Part shown: one piece after another, positions 11,901-23,900 of the stretch
How positions within the stretch are numbered: position 1 is the stretch's first letter
How the letters are laid out: every line of letters starts with the position of its first letter
NCBI GenBank assembly: GCA_003864495.1
Contig: ML133444.1
Coordinates: 322,571 to 386,570, forward strand
Length of the DNA stretch: 64,000 bases
Direction: 5' to 3'
Source of the DNA: Nemopilema nomurai
Lineage: Eukaryota > Cnidaria > Scyphozoa > Rhizostomeae > Rhizostomatidae
The notes under the pieces: model-generated
Database searches by the model: none
Seen by the model: the letters and a program-made list of their open reading frames with translations, nothing else
Told to the model about the DNA's origin: nothing
Position numbers and translations under genes: made by a program

Positions 11901-14900
11901 GCATCCATCAGCGTTATTGACTTTGTCTTTGTATCAAACGTTGTCATCGCCACGTCCATCGTTATACCCCTTGGATAAAAAGTACCTGGTCATTACCACT
12001 GCCCGCCAAAAGAGGTTTACAATTACCTGATAAAGAAATCTTTATACTGTCCAAAAATTAACACGTGGGGATTGACAAAATTTGTTCTCACTTTTTTAAC
12101 CACTCGTAAGTTGTTTTGCAAATAATCTACAGAAAAATTGATTCAAGTGAAAAGAGTTCGTCTGGCTCTCTCAGACTTTAAATCCTGCAGCTAGGCTATT
12201 TCAATTTACTTTTATGGAAACATGATTAAGGCTGACATGATTTAGGAGACAAGTGGGCCTGAAAAAAATTTCCATCCTACAAAAAAGGATTTCATCTCCA
12301 TTATTTACAAAACTGTAAACCAATTTTTGCAAACCTTGTTCTTTCCTCTTCAGTTTCATCTAAAACCCAGGCATATGCGAAGGAGCCTTTGCCAGCTTTC
12401 TTTGATTCCATTTCATTTCTGTGTATATTGTAAAGGAAACCTCTGGATTGTACTCCGAACATTTAATATATAGAAAAAAGCACAGAATAACAAATATTGC
12501 AATGGCAGGTAAAACATCTTTTAATGTGCCATGCGATGCTAAAAATACAAAGAAGTTATCAAAAGCGGTTGCAATATAAAGTATATACAGCATACGTGTT
12601 ACAAATTACATTAAAATGCAGCATTATAAAATTGAAGCATGAAATATAATAAATTATAGTATAATATAATATGAATGTAACATAATATAATACTATATCA
12701 TTTAATTCTGTACAACATAATATAGCACAGTATGACAAAAATAAATTGGTACAATAATATTTTACTCAAGCTTTACAAATAAGCTGGTTGTAAATAAAGA
12801 TAATATTTCAAAATAACAATAAATAAAATTTGTCTGGAAAAATAATTCGAATGATTTCGTACAAGAACCTGACACACCATTGAACTTGGAATTTAGGCCA
12901 CGCTATTTGTGTTAATCAATAATATTTTAACTGGTGAAAATTCAAAAAATAAAGCCAACAACGGGAAATATGTCGATAAGGTGTCACTATAATCCTATTA
13001 ACACCGAAAATAAAAACGCATGCAGCGACCACCCCAGATGGGAGTCGAACCCACAACCTTTGAATTAGAAGTCCAACGCGCTAGTCCATTGCGCCACTGG
13101 GGCTGCATGCTCAGAAGTGGAAAAACTTTGTAGTGATTCAAAATGCTTTGTTCACAACAGCAATAAAAATTCTTTCACTGTCTTATAGTCGTTCGTTGCT
13201 CAAAAAGACAGCAATTTTATTTATTACTCTAGCATTGCCTTGTTTACTTAATCTGAAAACAATATCTTGCTAGACGATACAATCTGCAAAAGGTGTTTGA
13301 ATTTTCACTGGGATAAAATATCGCACAGGACCTGTTACAAATGGAATTGCGCGCATATATGCCGAATGGACCGAGGTATATCGCACGAAAATTTTCTGCT
13401 CCTAACACTACCCTCGAAAAAAGCAATAAATTTTTTTTTCTTACCATATACACTTCTTACCATAAAACGAATCCTGAATCAAAACTAATCAAATAATAAA
13501 CTACAGAAAGAATTCTCAAAATATCAAAAGGATACTTGTGCATGGCTTTCTTCGTCACGTTACCAAGCCGGTATAATATATGCCCCATCAAAGTGCTCTT
13601 TCCCGCATCAACATGTCCTGTAAAACATCAAAATTTCAGTCCTATTTAAAATTTGCATGATGTATATATAATAAGGCAACAGTTAGCAATATGAAGTTAG
13701 CAATAAGGCAATATGAAAATTGCTATTTAGGGTTTTTTATAAAAGTCCTCAATGTGGCGATAAGAAGCACATAATTGTGGTACTTACAATGGCTGTTACA
13801 AAATTAAGGGTACAAAGATACCGTAATGCTTCGATAAAAAACACACCCTCTTTTAAACGCCACCTCGAATAGAAGCCCCCTATAGAGATAGACCCGCGAT
13901 CATCATTAGATGTTTTTTAAACAAATTGCCCAGGAAGAATGAAAATATTCAATAAACGCCACCTCTTTTAAACGCCACCTCGAATAGATGCCCCCTTAGA
14001 TATCAAAATATTTAATGGGCGCTCCGGGCGTTTAATCGAAACATTACGGTATGCTGTTCAAAAATCAATGTTTATGCAAAATTCTGCACATTTACAGGGT
14101 GACCAAGTTTACTGAAAACGTTTTCTAGGCATGTCATTGAATACACAATAGTGGACACACGAAAATTTGTTATAATTGGTATTTTGCTGAGGCTAGAGGG
14201 TAATGGGGGCACCAAGATAAAGGGTCAAGGGGCCAAGGAGTGCACCTAACTTTGACCTTTCGAAGTCGATTTAAGTCGGTATTCTAGCAAGTCAATTTTC
14301 CCTATTTTGGTATTTTTCCTATTTTACGACGAGTTTTCATTAATATGATTGTAAAGGTTAAAGATCCTATTTTTACTTATCCTATTATCATTTCCCAGAC
14401 ATTCTGTTTTGTACTCACTGTTAAAGGAAGTCTCCAGTTTCAAATGTAACTGGGGCAATTAATGAAAATTCGCTGTGGCATGCAGTAGGCCTATTACGCG
14501 ATCTCTTGCACCAGAAGTGGCACTGCACGAACTTGAATAGAAACTAACCTATGACAACCAAATTCAGAAGATCCTTGCCCTCCTGTCTCTTTTTGTACTC
14601 CTCTTGAATGTTCATGGTCTAGATGAAGGGAAGCGACAATTATAATATCAAACATAAGCAGGGGTGAGCTGAGCACCCATTTCTGGGGAGAGGGTGAATA
14701 AAAGCTAAATTACCGAGCCGACATACTGTTTTATGTACAAGAGTGGTGGTTAACTAACAGAGATAGAGTTTTGGGGTGTCGCAACTCTCACATCCCCCGG
14801 TTGATGTTCGCCTGGACAAAATTAATAATAAACCACGACTCGCAATTCGCCTGCTCTAGGACCCAAATAACCAACCTCGGGAGTCAAAACAAAGAAGGAA

Positions 14901-17900
14901 TGCGCCAAATTTCTAAAAACGATACGAAACGTGAAGAGTGAAAATCAGTGTCTTTTCTGTCGAGGCAAGTCTCCATGTAACCCGTTGAAAGTATTTTCCT
15001 TTATTAGAAAACCAGTAATAAGAATTGAAAATCCAAGAAAACTGGGCTGGATATTTCAGCAATACTTCTGGCTGCCTTACATTTTCTTGCAAAAATAAAT
15101 ACATGTAACTTTAAATATAACTATAACGTTCGGCGCATGACAGGTGACGTTTGACCTGGGCCTACCTCTCTCGCCTTCATCGGCGTTTTCCGGCTAGCAA
15201 CTGGTGTTGTTCTCACTGAAGACGGTGCAGAGCGGCGATCCTCGCTTTGGGAGTAGAAATCAGAAGGAGACTTCTCCTTCGCACCAAGTAAACTCTCCGC
15301 TGCAGCTTGTGGTGAATCTGTGGAGCTAGGCTTCTTCCGCCTCCGCGACTTCGGAGAAGCTGGCCTAAAAATTGCGGCATTTTAAAATTCATCCTGATAT
15401 CGTGAAGGTTTAGAAGCAAGGCCAAGTTTTAGATTATTTTCAAAACGATACGAGTGGGATGTAATATCCTTAGCTGCGAGTGCGTCTTCGTCTCGCTTGA
15501 GGCCGGCTATGTTCAACATTGAAATGTGTTATTGTTTTACTCGAAATGAATGTAAGGTGTCACATTGATGCAGTTAGTAGAACACAATTCTAGCGGATAG
15601 TTTTACGTTGGTTTCAGACGAAACCCCCTTGAAGAGAGAGAGGGGGTGACAAACACTTTGGCTGACTTCATTACATATGGCATTGACTCTAAAGGCAACT
15701 TTCCGCCCCCTCTCGTGCCTCTCCTTGACGATTCACGTGGGTAAGTTTCCCTGTTCCTTCGAGTGCAACATCAAGGCATTTTCCTACGAGAAAGGTGAAA
15801 TCCAAATGATTTTTCAAGTATACATACAGGCTTATTGATCGTTGGTATTTGTCTTTCGCAGTATCAGGCTTGGAAGGAAATGCGCCATCGTGGTAGTAAT
15901 TCAGGGTCAAGCCGCCGATGGGCAGCTCCGATACCCTATCTGCGGAATCAGCAATATCACGTCTTGCTCTCGTATCTAGAACGAAGCACTTGGTAGCAGC
16001 AACAGCAACATCGGTACATTCCATTAGTGAATATCATTTAACAACATATTTATGTAAGATAACCTTATTTACGAAAAACAGTAGAACTGTTATGCACATA
16101 CATTCATGTTTCCTTCTCTTTGCTTCCAAGGTTGTTGAATGTCATTTAAAAAGATTCTACACTTTGTCATACAGCAATTTTTCAAGACAGCATTTTAGAA
16201 TTAATTTGTTGAGTGTGCTTAGAAGCAAGTTGCTATTCGCTTTTATAATACGCACATTTTTGCACTATGATACGTTTACTTTCATAGTAATACATATTTT
16301 TTAGAAATGTTACAGCCATCATAAACATTGAAGGTTGCTCTACTTTGAAGGGTCAAGGTGTATTTAGAAAGATGAAGGATGCTAGTCCAACGTTTTGCCG
16401 TTAAATAGTTTGGTGTGTTGGAGCTAGTCTTGCTGTTGGATAATTAGAGAAACCATCAGACGTGTCTCTCTCGTGTTCTTCTCATTCGTGGCTCATGTCC
16501 ATTGGCCTAGCCTCCTCGCATCGAACGCATATTCACTGCCTAGCTGATGAACTATCGGCAGAATATGAGGCAGCACCAGAACGAGGATAGTCCCAGAACC
16601 GTGCTACTATGGGGTTGTATATGTCTTCCGTTGACACGAGATCAGTTAGAATCGCTTCGATTGGAATAGATTGCCGCACAGAAATGAGGTCGCGTACAGG
16701 GACTGTAGGTACCGGAGGAAAGGTACACATAGACAAAAGCTTCTTTTGCAACTGCAGCCAAATTGTTCGAGTGAAGGAGGCCTAAAAAAGCTCTAAACAG
16801 GGTTTCTGAAATTTGTCGAGGAAGTGGTGAAAAGCATGTGCAGGATACTAGAAATATCGTATGTGAATGGTGCCTCTTCCATCACAGAAAACGACAAACA
16901 AATTTGTAAATGGGAATCGCTATAGCGGATCCTTCCAAGTCTTCAATGAGGTAAAACAGTAAAAAATAAAATTTGGGTTTTAATTCCTTTCACAAAAAGA
17001 AAATTTGGTTAAACATTCCACCAACCAGTTCGATTTCATTATACAATTTTGTAAATGCAACCAGAGAAATCGAGTATCAAAAGAAAAATAACTACGTATT
17101 GAATAATCTAGTTTTTACGACAAAGAATTTCTATATAGGTCATCCTTATAGATTGCTCATCATCTTTAAGGTTTAAAGCCAGAACTCTGCAAAAAACTGT
17201 ATAAACATTTTACAAAGGCACCCAACTGATACTGGGAAAGAGCGCTAAAAGGCCTCCTCTTTTTTGGGTATAACTACCTTAGCTGCAATCAAAAACAGGA
17301 ATCAGGCACGCAACTATGGAACGGGTCCTGGGGGTTCCCTGCCCTTTCTCTCGACAGAGGGGAAATGACACTTTTCTGGGGAAGTTGCTAAAGCCTACCT
17401 AAAGGAATAATTTAATTTTTTTGTTCCCAAGCTAAGAGAGATGACCACAAATGACACATTCTAACACCATGACATGAAAGAATCGAAGCATCAATCATTT
17501 CTTTAGTTTACCTGTTCTACGAACTCTCTTCAAAACGAAAATTGTACTTTGAAGAATTCTTACGGCGAAGAAATGGGCCTCACAGAAGAACAGAGAAAGA
17601 ATATAGTCAGTCTGACACGCACTCGTTGGGTCGAATGTCATCATGTCTTCGTGTCATACTATTTGCTCTATCGTACCAATGTTGCAGTTATGGAGTCTAT
17701 CTTCAAGCCCCAACTCTACACCAAGTTTTACGATGCACTAAGCACTGAGTTTGAAGAAGGGTGGTCCTGAGACTCCGAAACCAAATCTACAGTACAATGC
17801 TTGTATTCTTCATGCAGTTCATTTGCACAAATAGTTTCATTTCCTTCGACAATCAACGGGATGGAGTCTCTAAAACCACATAATTACAAAGAAGAAACAA

Positions 17901-20900
17901 AGAAACCCTTCAAGCCTACCATATGTCATATAGGACCTTTGGATGAAACGAGCGAATGTAAATAAAGAATTCACACACTGGTATGAGCAAGCAGTGAAGA
18001 TGGCACATTCAGTTGGTATTCAGCCAAACAAGCCCAAGACTACAAGATGTTGGAGCAGATTCCGCAATTACGTCGAAAGTGATCACATAAGATGGAAAAG
18101 GCACCGGGGAAAAGGAAATGCGGGACAGGGAAGAGAGGTCCGCTTAGGTTGAAGATAAAAGACGACAGAAAGCGCTAAAGAAGTACACGCTTTTTTTATA
18201 AGGAACCACTTTATAAGGAACCTACATGTAGAAGGCCGAGATATATAAAGAACTTATACTACTAAAAACGAAATCCCTAAGGAACTTTTCGTTTAGAAAA
18301 TTTTTTATAACTGCAAGCATCAAGAGCTAAAAAGCCCGTTCCATTCATTTGCAGCCAATACTCGCATAGATTGTTTGCTATTCGTGTGTCAAGTGCTTTA
18401 TCGAGTAGTTTCCGCATATTCCATCTCGCCCCTCTCTTTATTAAGTGTTAAAGCTTATTGAGGTGCAGTGAAAATTAAGGAACTTTTTAGGAACTTTTGG
18501 TACAAAAATCTGATGACTTGAGGTCTACGAATAAGGAACTTTTGGAACTAGGCCTTGTAGTAGGTTCCTTATAAAAAAACCGTGTACTCCAATGGAATGC
18601 ATGACAAGCAAAAGAACAATCCAGAAAAGCCACTGTTGGGATGTGACGGTGAACAGGGTTATGTTGTTGCCGAGCCACCAGACAGTCTACTAGACGCTCT
18701 TCGTGTTGCGGACCGGGATATTTTCCCTTCAATAAGAAGATTGCTTGTGATAGGCTGCATTTCACCCATAGGTTCTTTTGAAGCAGAGAGCGCAGCTTCT
18801 GGAGTCAGACAATTGAAGACAGCCTATCGCAGCACAATGACGTCACAGCGTGAAAGTGACTTTGATTTAATACAAATGCGGCCCGACCTGAAACCAAAAT
18901 CTAATGCTGTTGTAGGCGCCTTTATAAAACAGTAACCAAGGCGAAATTTTTCTTCATCTACCCTTTTTGAATGACACTGATTGGAGTATGAAAAATAATC
19001 AAATATACAGTTACGTAGCTTTCGTTGCATTTTGGTTGCTTTATCGGCCTTTTTCAGTTCGAATACTTTATCGGCCGGTAGAAATTTTGAAGCAATGATG
19101 GGGTAAAGAATAACCCAAACAACCATTTAAAATTTATTTAATTTTTGAAAATGAAGTAACTCCGAATGGAACTGCAATGAGGCTGTTTATTCGATTTATG
19201 TCAGTAGAAATGTAAAGGATCTTTAGATGTTAACGTACTTATAAAGTCTGGAATACTTTTGCAATATTCTCAATATAAAAACTGAAGCCATGCAACAGAG
19301 GAGTAATATTTTCATCCTAATAATATTTTCCTTTCTTGTGTCTTGGACCCCTGCCCACTGAAATTCCAGGTTGCACACCTGGGAATCAAGTTATTATGCT
19401 AGAAATATCGGTGTAGGGCAGAGACATAGATAGGAATCATTGATACAGAAGAAGGGCAGGTGAGTAGAAAAGAGGCGCAATCCTAAGCTGTGAGGGATGC
19501 ACTTTATGTCACATGCCGAAAATTGAGGGAGAAGGGGTGGTGGTTCCCACGTATTTGTCGGTGTCTCAATTCTAACTCTGTGGCTTGCATCTGTGTTTAA
19601 CAGAAAACGCTTGTTACTCCCCTTCTGATTTCATGGATTCGAAGACACGGACGGAATTCCAGGTGTATGGTGTCTACACAGGTGTAATGAAACTCCTTGG
19701 CTGAATTGATGACCTGAGGCCAGTGAGAGAATCAAGGACTCTTACTGATGCAGTTAAAGCACGTGATCGACTAAAAAGAAACCTTAACGGTGATGAATGT
19801 AGTGCACCCTGGCAACTTCATTATGTCTGGATAACATCACACTACGCTGTGCAAATTTATAAGCCAGATTAACAAAACATTAACTATTACACTAAAAAAG
19901 AGCAAGTTCGCCAAATAACAGGGATTGAAATGAGAAGTGACACAATAATGTTTTTAAGTGGCGTTATCTCACTATGCAAAATAAATGTTGTGAAAAAGTT
20001 TAAACATCCCCTAAATATACAAGCATGTGTTAATAAAACTATGTACATACGAATCTTGGGAAACATAATGGAAAATAGTGAAAACCTGAAGAACAGCAAA
20101 TTTAAGTGGGAACCATGTGCAGTAAGGGCTTTCCGGTGGATCCTTTCAGTTATAATTAGTGCATTGTTAAAATGCATTTATTGCAAACTCAATTTATAAC
20201 AGCTAATCATCTAATCATCTAATCATCATGATGATTGTATGAAGATGCACATGATGAACATGCCTGTTTTATATTGTTTTAATGAGATTCACCTATGATG
20301 AAATTAGGATGAATGAAAACATGGAGGAAAATGCTTTTCGTCGAACAGCCCTCTAAAAAGACAACGGCAAGTCTCCTAAATTGACCGCAGCAGCCCCAAG
20401 GGAAAGAAGCAGCCCCCCAAAAGGAAAGCTTTGAAATATTACGTCATGCATAACGGATTCTTCCACTGTGACCTTGATTGTGACCCGTCCTTCCTCTGTC
20501 ACTATGTAACTGCTGAGTGACAAAATGATTTCACACAAAACGTACTTGAAGCAAAGTCAAGCTTATCCATAGTAACAGTAAAAGCAAAAACCTTTTCTGG
20601 TGATTCAATTACGAAATCGGTAGCATGTTTTTGCATCCTGGAATTTAATGGTTTCTATCAACACAAATGACGTCACGCAGCAATAAGTGAAGTTCAGTTA
20701 ATAAGTTAAAACGGTCGTTGGTTTTGTTTGCATGGACAAGATTCTCCTTTTTCCATTTTTAAGCAAATTCTTTTGCTTCGACATGACAATATCATCTGGA
20801 GAAGGGGTGGAGAAATTGAAAAATGATGGTTTCTGTTCGCCCTTGAAGACGACTTTCAGTTGCAAAGGCACCGTAAATGCCATTTTCAGCTCTTTCTCTC

Positions 20901-23900
20901 GTGGTGCTTTGCTTGGCGGAGCACAGTGAGCGCCCAGTGCTGCACCAAACTGACTTGCCTTTCGCTTACGACTAGACCTGCTGCTTGGTGGCCTAGACCA
21001 CTTCGGCTCGTCAACCAGCGGTATGTCTGGGAGCCTTTCTTGGCTTGACTCAGCAGCAGTCGAGTTGATTTCGAGCTTTTCGACATCGTTACGAAGCTCT
21101 CTCATATTCACGTCATCGGTTCTACAACTGTTCCGTGAAATATGTTCAGATGAATCCCTTGCACGAGGCACAGAATCTAGGCCCTCATCTTTCATCTCTT
21201 TACTAGCAACAAGACTACCAATCAAAGAGTGGGTGCTGTTTGGAATTCCCGTTTTGAGAGCATAGGCCTGCAAATTATTTGAAGCTAGTTCACCAAGGGA
21301 CAGCCCGCTTTTAACATGCAAACTTGCTTTATCACCAGACTTTGGCGAACTTCCAACAGATGATCCCACAGTTAGATTCGGGCCATTGCTGTTTCCAGGC
21401 AAAGCTCCGGGCCCTTTCCTTGGGGTAGCCAACAGCGAAGATGTGCTTACCGAGCTTAAAGACGCTTTCATAACCGCAGTTAAATCTTGTGGCCTGCTTA
21501 CGACTGAGTTCTGCAGCCCGGTAGATGTTCCCAAGAGGCTCATCAAATCGTGACATTTGCTTGCATTTGACTGAATGCCGCCGCTAGCGAAGACGTCCGT
21601 TTTATGCTTGCCCGTGAAATTCACCAGATTTGACTTGAGTTTGGCAGCACAATCTTCACGAGCTGTTCCTAGACCTCTGGCCAACCTCGATTCTTCTCCT
21701 ATTACATCTCTTCCGACTATTCCCGATTTGCCTCTGACAAGCCCCGATTCTCCCCCCACCGTCCCCGATTCCCCTCCGATTAGCCTAGATTCACCTCCGA
21801 TTAGCCTAGATTCACCTCCGATTAGCCTTGAATCTCCACCAACTGGCTCCGATTTTCCTCCGATTAGCCTCAATTCCCCGCATGAGCCTCTTGGCGTTGG
21901 TAATCCGTCCACCTGTCCATCTGACTTTTCCCCACTGGAAGCAGCGCCAGTGTGCCTAGAAATCCCACGATGATTCAGACCCTCATGTGTAGCCCCAGAG
22001 GATTTAAAATGAGATCCCATCAAAGCACTTAGACTATTCGATACTGGGGGTCCTTTGCCAACTTCATTTGCTTGTCCTGAACCTTCTAGCTCTAAAAGTG
22101 TAGCTTTCATCAGGTCTTCAAGCGAGGAAGCATCTGTATTATTGCATCTGTTCTTCCGCATAGCTCCGCGCAGTTTCAACTTATTACCCTCGGGTTTCTT
22201 TGCCTCGTGTTGTCGTGAGCTTGCTAATGACGCATAAGATGACGACAAAACACCAGAATTAAACAAATTTTCCAAAGAGGCCTGGTTACAGGACGAGTTC
22301 GATACTTCAGAATTTCTTCCTGCATTAGCATTCATCGAGGAATATTGGGACTGCTTCGTAGACTCGGAAGCAAGCAATGAATCTCCTGCACCTGAGCTAT
22401 TTTTCTGAGTAAAAGATCTCTGAACGCAACCTATCGCAGCCTTGTTTGCATTCAGATCGGCCAACTGGCTGAGAGAAGGTTTCATTGAGTCTGACGTCAC
22501 AAAAGAATGATTTGGTGTTGACTGCGACGTTCTTTCTTTGCCTGAAAGCGATGCTTTCAGCGTTGATGACAGCCCGTTCGCCGTCAGACCATTACTTAGG
22601 TGACCATTTGCAAGTTTTGCTAACTGGGAACCTTTAGCAGATTTTAAGCCCAATGGGTGTTTATCATAACGAGAATGATTGTTATTGGCCAGAACAGAAC
22701 CCTTAGCCGGGAGTATAGATGATTGACAAGTGTCATTATTATGAGTACGTATTGTTAAATCTTACCTTATTTAGTGCCAATGATGAGAAGAGACAGAGCC
22801 ATTTAGGAAAGAAAAAAGGCAACCAATTACTTATTTGACAAATGAAAATTTGATAACTAAGGTGTTTACACTAACAAATAAAGCTGGTATCTAGACCCAG
22901 TTTTATCGAATGAAATGGCTTGAAGCAGGCCGGTGAAGCCTTGGTAAAAACAATACAAAACCAGCAGCACGCATCATGCGCTGTACCAGAAGAATGTGTG
23001 TTAGAAGCGTTAGGCCAAAAACCAGGGCTGATCATCAGTTGTAAATGCAGGGTATAGACTAGGCTGGGTCTACTTAATAGCATCGTTTTTATTGCCGAGT
23101 ATTTGTTCTGCAGCATTCATTTTAAGAATAGAGACAAACATTCGAGAAACGCACATGGATGAGGGACGCCATGTGTACCAAACACGCATTGGTTATTATC
23201 AATCACTATTTGCAGCTTCATTCTATCTACATCGCATAATAACATGTTTGTATTTGTATGGCATTCCAAATGTAAATTAATGCAAATACGACTCTCTTTA
23301 GGCTCGCCACCGAAATATGACGAAGTTTCGAGAGCAAGGTAATCATCAAGAAAACTTTCAAGGAAATTTTTCAACAAGCTCACCTTTCTTTGTTGCACTG
23401 GAGGAAGGGCCTAAACTTAAGGTTTGTCTTCCACCTGGCAAATAAAAGCCTCGATTAATGGCTGCAATTTGATATTCAGTATCCGCTCCCAAGCTACTAC
23501 TGAAGCCATTAAATATTGAATCTATATTTACTCAGTGAAATTGTATGCATTTAAAATTCAGGAAAAATTGAACATACTCGCAGAGAATAAAACAAGAGGT
23601 TGAAAACATGCTGTTTACAATTTCGTGCAATTTAATTACCATAAACTTAATCGCACTTCTGTACTTGCATTTTTGAATTCTTTATCATTCCAAAAAAAAA
23701 TTAAATTATACCAAAACAATGTCAATTTAATTAGACACAGACCGACAAAATTTGATTTCACCATTTTGCATGCTCAAAAAGTTATAAGCCTTTTAGCTAA
23801 CTATATATATATTTAGTTGATGAAAAGTCAACTAATTGTTCATACTAAATGGTAATCTATATATTACCTTTGCTTAATATATCATCAAGGGCCCTTTCAA

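Noticed and set aside
15213..15425. Minus-strand 70-codon frame over HBS1L exon 15166-15359
   Set aside because: It is what results if the upstream AG of the tandem acceptor were used; homology and phase support the other frame.
20732..22237. Plus-strand frames antisense to the long HBS1L exon (for example 21575-21973)
   Set aside because: Shadows of the long minus-strand coding exon and its 21-bp repeat.
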